Shown: positions 57,610-64,000 of the stretch, one piece after another
Position numbering within the stretch: the stretch's first letter is position 1
How the letters are laid out: each line of letters starts with the position of its first letter
Assembly: GCA_026225945.1 (NCBI GenBank)
Contig: JAMJFZ010002884.1
Location: 2,666,001 to 2,730,000 of the forward strand
Direction: 5' to 3'
Origin: Cricetomys ansorgei
Taxonomy: Eukaryota; Chordata; Mammalia; Rodentia; Nesomyidae
Length of the DNA: 64,000 bases
The notes under the pieces: model-generated
What the model was told of the DNA's origin: nothing
Seen by the model: the letters and a program-made list of their open reading frames with translations, nothing else
Databases searched by the model: none
Made by a program: the position numbers and the translations under genes

Positions 57610-57890
57610 AAAAGCCTCAATTATCTCAGCACTACTTCAATTCTCTGAATTTATCTCCTACTATGCTTATCCTTGTTCTCAAATATACTCACACTAGTTT
57701 TGAGCTAGTCCCTCAGTTACATCAGGTATGATCCAACTTCAAGACCTATACACAATCTTCCTTCGATTTAAATGTTTGACATTCAGACAGATCCTAATGT
57801 AGATTTCTCATTTCCTTCAGATCTTTACTCAAGATTCTCCTGCCAAGGCCATTGCTCTAAACTTTCCTCTCTCCAATAAAATGATCTTGT
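57610..57890 (+). mobile_element. LINE-2 ORF2 fragment
   Basis: 'cctactatgcttatccttgt', then 'tcatttccttcagatcttta' and 'ctcaagattctcctgccaag' fit the sense L2 3' coding region. Confidence 0.5.
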
Positions 57891-57937
57891 CTCTGTTTTT
57901 TTTTTCTTTTATTTTTCTTCATATTATATGCTTTAGT

Positions 57938-58330
57938 CAATTCAAGATGTCATAGCAAAATACCATACACTAGACACCTTGAATAGAAGTGCATTTGTTA
58001 GTGCTCACAAGGGTATAAAATTCAAGATCAAGGTACAGACAAATTAGAGTTCATTTTGAAACCTGTTCTCTTGTCCTATAAGCAGCTTCCATGCCTTCAT
58101 GGCTCATGCGTGTGCCGTCACCCAGTTCAGGGGAGGGGGGTGCAGGAGAAACTTCTCTAGTGTCAGCAGCTTTTGAAAGAGAACTAATCCATCAGACCAA
58201 GGCCTCATTCTCATGGTCTCATCTAAATACAATTATTCTCCTCAAATCCCATCTCTAAATTCCATCACATTTTGGCTCCAGACTTCAACCAATGGATTTG
58301 TGGGAAGACACAAACATTCAGGGTACAACA
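57938..58330 (-). mobile_element. MaLR-type LTR (MST/MLT1-like), inverted
   Basis: 'cattcaagatgtcatagcaa'-like head, then 'aaaataccatacactagaca', 'gaactaatccatcagaccaa' and 'tttgtgggaagacacaaaca' follow the inverted MST/MLT1 order, ending 'ttcagggtaca'. Confidence 0.7.
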
Positions 58331-58439
58331 TTACATATGCATTCCATAGTACATCTTAACAATTCAGGCAGTAACACCACATATACAATACTAAATGCCT
58401 GACTGATCTTGCTAATTGTTTGCCTTTACTATTGCAACT

Positions 58440-58560
58440 GATTTTTGTGAAGATTGTGATTTGTATTCATTTGTGTTCACTATTTTAATCCATGTGTTTT
58501 CAGTAATACTTGGCAAGTGGTCTGGACTTGATAAATATTTACTGGTTAAGTGGATGAAAT
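58440..58560 (+). mobile_element. LINE-2 3' end (weak)
   Basis: 'agtaatacttggcaagtggt' followed by 'cttgataaatatttactggt' fits the sense L2 3' terminus. Confidence 0.4.
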
Positions 58561-58744
58561 AAACAAATTGATTGTAGCTTGATGTAAGCACTAATCAGGA
58601 AAGAAACAGACTGACTGACCAGAATGAAGGCCATAATCAACCTTGGCTGGTTGTTCGAATCACAGTAGGCTGTATTTGCAAATATAGATGCCTAGATGCC
58701 TCCAAAATCCTGCCTTACTTGATATAGATGGGGCCTGGTCATTG

Positions 58745-58815
58745 TTTTATTTTTAATGTTCTCTAAGTGATTCTCAATGTGAAGCAAAGCTGAGAACCAA
58801 TGAGTTTGAGAGTAA
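58745..58815 (+). mobile_element. MER5A-like hAT remnant (weak)
   Basis: 'gattctcaatgtgaagcaaa' and 'gctgagaaccaatga' resemble the 3' terminus of MER5A. Short and uncertain. Confidence 0.35.
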
Positions 58816-59039
58816 CTAGAAGCATGAGAACCTACTGAAAATAAAATACACGGGGAAGACTTCATGTTTTTCTGAGATGGTATCATTTATATGGAAACAT
58901 GGAGGAAAAAATAAAGCACAGAGAATTTGGGGGACAAGGGGGGTTCAGTTCCTGGCAGAGGGTCAGAATAAGAGTGAAAGCATTGAAGTACAATTGAGTT
59001 TGGTGTATCCTCAGAACAGAAGGGTATTGTGGGTGGTGC

Positions 59040-59310
59040 AAAGCAGGAAAGAAGAGTGGGACAAGATGAGATTAGAAAGGTTCACAGGAACTGCATTATA
59101 GCTGAGCTCAGTAAACCATGCAAAGTAAAAAGACAGCTTGCTCTATGAGATGAGAGCTGTGGGAAGATTTTTGAGAATGATGTGATCTGATTTACTGTGT
59201 TGCACAAAGGCATCAGTGAACACAGAAAGAACTCAGGAGGCTATTTTGGTAGTCGAAAAGCCTGAACTGGGCTAATGGCTGTCTAGATAGGATTCTGAGA
59301 GTGGCATACA
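59040..59310 (-). mobile_element. LINE-2 ORF2 fragment, inverted
   Basis: 'atgatgtgatctgatttact', then 'gaactcaggaggctattttg' and 'gtagtcgaaaagcctgaact' match the inverted L2 3' coding region well. Confidence 0.7.
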
Positions 59311-59780
59311 AATCCACTCTAGTCAGGTGAACTCACACACAAGGCCAGTAGTTTCAGAAAGCCTTTCTGGGAAATTTTGATATTTTAGTGCATAGGTAAT
59401 TCTGTGATCAGTGGCTTCAGAGGTTGGAGTCTGTATACTTTGACTTACCGAGGCCTTCCTAGTTGATTAGACAGTGGAAAAGGAGCTATCTAACCTAGTA
59501 AATGACCTGACTGAAAGGGATGGTTTTAAAGTATGAATTTTAAGGAACTCTGCTAATGTGCAGTACTTTCCTGCTTTCTGGGAGAATTAAGACATGAACA
59601 CACATAAAAGTGACAGAAGAGAAAACAAGTATCCAAAGTGAGATGTAAACAAGGCAGTAACCTCTGTCTTCTGTTTGGCATTCAGCTTATGCTGAGCACT
59701 GTCATGTTCTTTACACATGCTCCTATTTAGACTCCACCACAAGTCAATGGTAGAGACTATGACATCCCATGATGATGAGG
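59311..59780. other. Unique stretch, no feature seen
   Basis: No repeat or exon was recognised. The frame at 59587-59787 is featureless. Confidence 0.4.
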
Positions 59781-59784
59781 ATGA

Positions 59785-59965
59785 CAAGAATAGTGGCTAA
59801 CATTCACTGAGTATCAGCCAATCATTAATCAAGGTGTTTGAATATGTATCATTTAGGTAAATGTTCCCTCTACAGATAAGGATGACTTGGGTTAGCAAGA
59901 TAAATGAGCTATTCCAAATCGCAGAACTAGGCAGTTGCAGTTCAAGTAAAGCAAACATGAGTGAT
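59785..59965 (-). mobile_element. MIR SINE, inverted
   Basis: 'gtggctaacattcactgagt', then 'ccctctacagataaggatga' and 'gcagaactaggcagttgcag' follow the inverted MIR plan. Confidence 0.7.
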
Positions 59966-60710
59966 CTTAAAGAGTTACAAGAACTCACAGCAGATGGCTC
60001 CTACCTTTTCTAGAAAATACATGCATACAGTGAACAGGCCATGGCAGAATACACATGTGGAGACAAGAATGAAGGGCACTAAGAAGCCCCACTTGGTTGG
60101 AATTGAGCGTATATAATGGCAAAGCAGTTGTACCCCTTGGTGCTCCTAAACACATCATTTCTGCCATTTCTGACCGGCATCCTCCTATCAAAATTATTTG
60201 TCACTCAGATCTTCATCTTGAAGTCCTTGAATCTTTAAAGCCTCCAATCTCTCAACACTCGGAGAAGCATCTTCTTACAACATGGTGACTAACACAGAGA
60301 CCCACAACTGGTCAATGTGCACAGAACAAGAGATACTGGAGTACTCGTCCCTAAATGGGATGTCTATAGTAAATCCCTACTCTCAAAGCTAAAATTGGAA
60401 GAACCACAGGTGGTAGGTTATTTTAAGGAAACGGTGTTTTCTGGACACAACGTGGCAGATGCATATATGAAATCACAATTACAGCTGCATGCATAAGACC
60501 TGCATAAGCTTAAGCCAAATAAAATTCCAACATGGAGAAGGGGAAATAGGCATGAAACCCCATCCATAGCAGCAGAACTATTGTCATTTGATGGCTGCTT
60601 GGAGAGATGGAGACTCAGTTTTCTTTAATAGTGTGTCCTGTAGTATATTGACCACAGTCCAGAGTAGGACATTTCAAAATAGTTGGCTAACATAAACTGA
60701 ACTTGATGGA
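59966..60710. other. Unique stretch, no feature seen
   Basis: No repeat or exon was recognised. The frames 59985-60191 (minus) and 60097-60288 (plus) overlap and resemble nothing known. Confidence 0.4.
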
Positions 60711-60711
60711 G

Positions 60712-60719
60712 TTTTTTTG

Positions 60720-60750
<31 letters not shown>

Positions 60751-60890
60751 CATGAGAAAGAGATAAAGAAAGAACATGAAGTTGGGTGAGTAGGGAAGTA
60801 ATGGTGGATCAAGGAGAAGTTGGGGGAGGAGTAAATATGATCAAAATACATTGTATAAAATTCTCAATGAAGGATTAAAATATTAAATGG
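60712..60890 (+). mobile_element. (GTTTT)n and rodent LINE-1 3' terminus
   Basis: A GTTTT array (60715-60750) precedes 'gttgggtgagtagggaagta', 'gaagttgggggaggagtaaa' and 'tatgatcaaaatacattgta', the conserved rodent L1 3' end with a diverged A-rich tail. About 130 bp survive. Confidence 0.75.
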
Positions 60891-60894
60891 TTCT

Positions 60895-62540
60895 TAACCC
60901 CACTCTAAGTTACAGCAAAGAATACACTGTCCAACTCAAACCCTGATGAATAGTAAGTTGGTTCCTGATAAGTTGGTAATCTGATAGCTGCTCCATCTTA
61001 TCTTTTTCTTTCTTAAGGAGAAATGACCATTGGGAATTTAGGATAGTGACAAATATTTGAAAAAGACAAGAGGATGAGGAATCCAAGCACTGCTCATCAA
61101 GCCAATGAAGAAAGTTCATCTCACCATATTATTGTAATAGGATTAATTACCAATGATCTAAATGCCTACCAATCTGAGGTTGAAGTTGGTGAGACAAAAT
61201 ATGAAACACCCACAGAAGATAACACTGCATTTTGGGAATGAGGTAAAACTGTGTGTTCTGACAAGGAAAAATGTTTCCAAAATGTGTTAAGTGGGGAGTA
61301 GGGATAAAGCAGGTCAGGAAACATTCTCTATGGTATGATCTCAAATCTTAGAGCTGTTTATATATTCATCAAACTAGCCAAATATATCTAGCAGACTGTC
61401 AGAATGATATATGGACTTTCATTTTCAATGCATGCTGCTGACCTTTATAACAAACTCATAACAGTTTTTTAATTAGAAATAAAAAGTGACTTTCTATTGT
61501 GCAAGACAAACAAGCAAAAGCTCCATTTTAGATTATCCTTATCCATCTTATCTTTTGTTATACTTTGTCAGAGTTCATATGTTGGATTCAGTAATACATT
61601 TGGTAATTTTCTCCTATAACTTTCTCATGAATAAACTGAAATAAAACAGTAACATATTAACAAGACTATAATATAGCTCAACGGAATGGCAATTTATTAA
61701 AGAATTTTAACCACAGCATAGGTGGCAACCAGTAGAAGTGTCCCCAGAGAAGGGCCATGGGACTTTTCCAACTTCATTAATTATTGAAATGATATATAAA
61801 ATGTACTTACCACGTCTGAAGATAACTCAAAGCTGGCAGAGTATCAAATATGTTGAAGAGCAAAATTGAGATTCAAAGTAAACTCAGATGGTCTGGAATA
61901 TTGGGCTAAAATTAAAAAAGGTGAAATGTAAATAAAATAATAAAAAGTTACCCAACAAAAACCTTAAAATCCTTTTTTTTTGTGATGCCAGGCGAAGGGA
62001 CAGTGCCTCAGAAGCAGCTCACATACAAACTGACCTAGCAACCAAAAAATGTTTAGTTTGCATTGACCCACAGATATAACTTGGGCCAATTGTTTAATGA
62101 AGGTAAAATTTTTAGCTGTTGAAGTGTCAGAGTACGATTTTAGGATATATTAATTAAAGTGCCATTTTGGATCCTTTGGATCCTAAATGTAATTATTGTC
62201 CTGTAGTCTCCAATATTCCTTCCTAGGACCTCCTGCTCAAGTCTAAACATCACATCTTTAGAGGGTCACTGAAAAATTATATCACCTTCTGAGAAGAGAC
62301 AGAATATTGGCAAAAAATTAAAATAAAAAAAATCAGTCCATAGCAGGATTTTGAAAGAGACATATGATCTAGAAGCAAGAAGTACCCACCTGCCTTCAAA
62401 TATCTACTGCTTTCCTGTAGAAGAAATGCTCTTGTCTTTCACTAGTTGGGTCAAAGGTCCACTGTCACCCGATGGTGGCAAGAAGGCAGGTTGCAAAATA
62501 GGCCTCTCAGAAAACTTTCCAGACCTTCAGAAGGTCCTGC
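60895..62540. other. Unique AT-rich stretch, no feature seen
   Basis: About 1.6 kb without recognised repeats or exons. The frames 60910-61119, 61147-61344 and 62351-62575 are short. 62080-62210 is smooth sequence that might be tested for conservation. Confidence 0.4.
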
Positions 62541-62545
62541 TAGAG

Positions 62546-62647
62546 CAGTGGTTCTCAACCATCCTAATGCTGTGACCCTTTAATACACTTCCTTATGTTG
62601 TGGTGACCCCCAACCATAACATTATTTTCATATCTGCTTCATGACTT
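62546..62647 (+). mobile_element. URR1-type hAT MITE, 3'-truncated
   Basis: The terminus 'cagtggttctcaacc' and 'gtggtgacccccaaccataa' match the two other copies, but the sequence breaks off after about 100 bp, so no 3' terminus or target duplication remains. Confidence 0.85.
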
Positions 62648-62649
62648 GA

Positions 62650-62757
62650 GGTGCTTGTTCAGCTCACTCTCTTATCTCCTTCAAGGCTCAACTCAGATCA
62701 CCTACTTGGTGAAGCTTTCTCTGACCACCTTCATAGTTACACAGGTTTTTATACACA

Positions 62758-62811
<54 letters not shown>

Positions 62812-62990
62812 TCCAACCACTTTACATATTTAATATAATGTATTATGCTTTTTGATAGTTTAGTTTGGTTTTCTCTTCCTATTGGACTGTAAGTTCTTTA
62901 CATGTAGTTCTCTTGTTTGATGTGTGTGTGTGTGGTTTCTCAGATTATTGCACACTGACAAGCACATAGTAGGTACTCAGTAATATCTGA
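62650..62990 (+). mobile_element. LINE-2 3' end with internal (CA)n
   Basis: 'aaggctcaactcagatcacc', then 'ggtgaagctttctctgacca', a CA array (62757-62809), 'ttggactgtaagttctttac' and 'cacatagtaggtactcagta' give the L2 3' end in sense, with a microsatellite grown inside it. Confidence 0.75.
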
Positions 62991-63234
62991 CGGAAGTCCT
63001 GCCAAATACATGCTATTCTCTGATCTTCTGATTATCTCAACAATAACAAGTATGAGCTAGTAAAAACATAAAATTTAAGATAAATAATAAAAGAAATCCC
63101 ACTTTTAAAAGTGGCTTCCAAACTGATAACAAGAAAATGAACAGTGAGTAGAAAGATTTGAGATGCTTTTGTGGATTTTTCTCAATTTCCTTGATTTGTT
63201 ATGCAATTATGTCACATTACTGATCAACTGATGA

Positions 63235-63445
63235 TAATAATTAGACTAGCTAATATCAGCTGAGTGCTTACAATGTACCAGTTTTGTGATAAATTACTTG
63301 ATTAAGGTATTTAGTCCCTATGACAGCCCTTTGAATTTGGCACTACTAAAATTCCTATCTTGAAGACCAGAAAACTGAAGATCTAGGAGGTATCATGTCC
63401 TGGCCAAAATCACGGTTAACATCAGGCAAATTTCAAGGTTCATGA
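63235..63445 (-). mobile_element. MIR SINE, inverted
   Basis: 'agctgagtgcttacaatgta', then 'ttagtccctatgacagccct' and 'aagaccagaaaactgaagat' follow the inverted MIR plan. Confidence 0.75.
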
Positions 63446-63514
63446 TATTAACTTTTGTTATTAATGTAAGGCGGAAAATTGATGCTGTTGATAGAAACAA
63501 AGTAGTGTTGTTAG

Positions 63515-63612
63515 TATTAATCATGCATCAGGAGCCATACTGATTACTACACACCATCTCATTTAAATCTTGGAACAACCCTAAGATATATACTACTACT
63601 ATGTAGTAGTAC
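63515..63612 (-). mobile_element. MIR fragment, inverted, ending in a palindrome
   Basis: 'aggagccatactgattacta' followed by 'cacaccatctcatttaaatc' and 'ttggaacaaccctaagatat' fits the inverted MIR 3' part. A 9-bp stem with 3-nt loop (63591-63611) ends it. Confidence 0.6.
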
Positions 63613-63614
63613 AC

Positions 63615-63900
63615 CCATGGTGTTGCTCAGCAAGGAAGACAAGGAGGCAACTTCATGGGTGCAAACCATGCTAGACCTCAGCAGAGGGAATCACCATCAT
63701 AGCAAGTGTCACCCTTGACAGTGGAACCCTGAACATCTCAGGCGTTCTATTGATACCACGTGCAGATCATGAGCAATCAAACATCTGCCACACAAAGCCA
63801 ACACCTGCAGACAATACAAAATCAAGACCTTGGCAGCTCTTCCCCCAAGAGTGCACAAAACAACCATTTTAAACATAACTAAACATAAACCCCCACTTCT
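63615..63900 (-). repeat. Repeat R, copy d, inverted
   Basis: Forward-strand phrases 'ttgctcagcaaggaagacaa', 'gacctcagcagagggaatca', 'cagtggaaccctgaacatct' and 'ctgcagacaatacaaaatca' are the reverse of the R landmarks. Relative to b and c it lacks a few bases in the 'cttggcatttt' step, which breaks the shared frame. Confidence 0.85.
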
Positions 63901-64000
63901 CTATTATATGACTACTTTTCAGCCCTAAAGGACCTATAATGTACTCAGCTAGTCACAGCCCCACTTAACATCTGCCTTGGCTTCATGAGACACATGCTTT

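Overview
The window looks like non-coding nuclear DNA from a muroid rodent (mouse, rat, hamster or vole type). It carries rodent-specific SINEs (B1, B2/B3-type, ID-like), rodent Lx-type LINE-1 3'UTRs and URR1-type hAT elements, on top of older pan-mammalian repeats (MIR, L2, MER5A, MaLR and ERVL LTRs). It is AT-rich and CpG-poor, with many long CA, CT, GAAA and ATTT microsatellites. The species cannot be fixed from the sequence alone. All repeat names are recognised by eye from remembered family features, so subfamily names and edges (about +/-20-50 bp) are provisional.

No protein-coding gene, rRNA, tRNA or other structural RNA gene could be recognised. Open frames are short (135 codons at most) and mostly fall in microsatellites, transposons or random open stretches. 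The window is best read as intergenic or deep intronic. One splice-acceptor-like tract followed by a short open frame (about 24662-24862) is the only exon candidate, and it is weak.

Layout. 1-9 kb: mostly unique DNA with an ERVL-type LTR, two MaLR LTRs, an inverted L1 3'UTR and CA/GA microsatellites. 9-13 kb: an L2 split by a URR1 element with visible target duplications, MIRs, a CT/TA microsatellite and an L1 3'UTR. 13-20 kb: unique DNA with a B2-type SINE, L2 and MIR. 20.2-22.4 kb: a composite of two direct copies of a ~310-bp repeat (called R here) around a ~1.4 kb body. 22.4-27 kb: SINEs, MIRs, a MaLR LTR and a second URR1. 27.4-29.5 kb: a 5'-truncated, internally deleted L1. 30-38 kb: SINEs, a short local copy of the L1 tail, purine/pyrimidine tracts, a MaLR LTR and rearranged L1 pieces. 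38-50 kb: MIR, ID, B1, MaLR, L2 and L1M fossils separated by unique DNA. 51.6-52.2 kb: a B1 split by a 414-bp CpG-bearing insertion with 6-bp target duplications, probably a young solo LTR. 53-58.6 kb: MaLR LTRs, a third R copy and a long inverted Lx 3'UTR. 59-64 kb: L2, an L1 tail, a third URR1, MIRs and an inverted fourth R copy.

The points most worth a second look are the R family (four copies, three sharing one open frame), the solo-LTR candidate inside B1, the 68-bp near-identical copy of the L1 tail, and the twin-priming-like L1 inversion at 34.4-34.9 kb.
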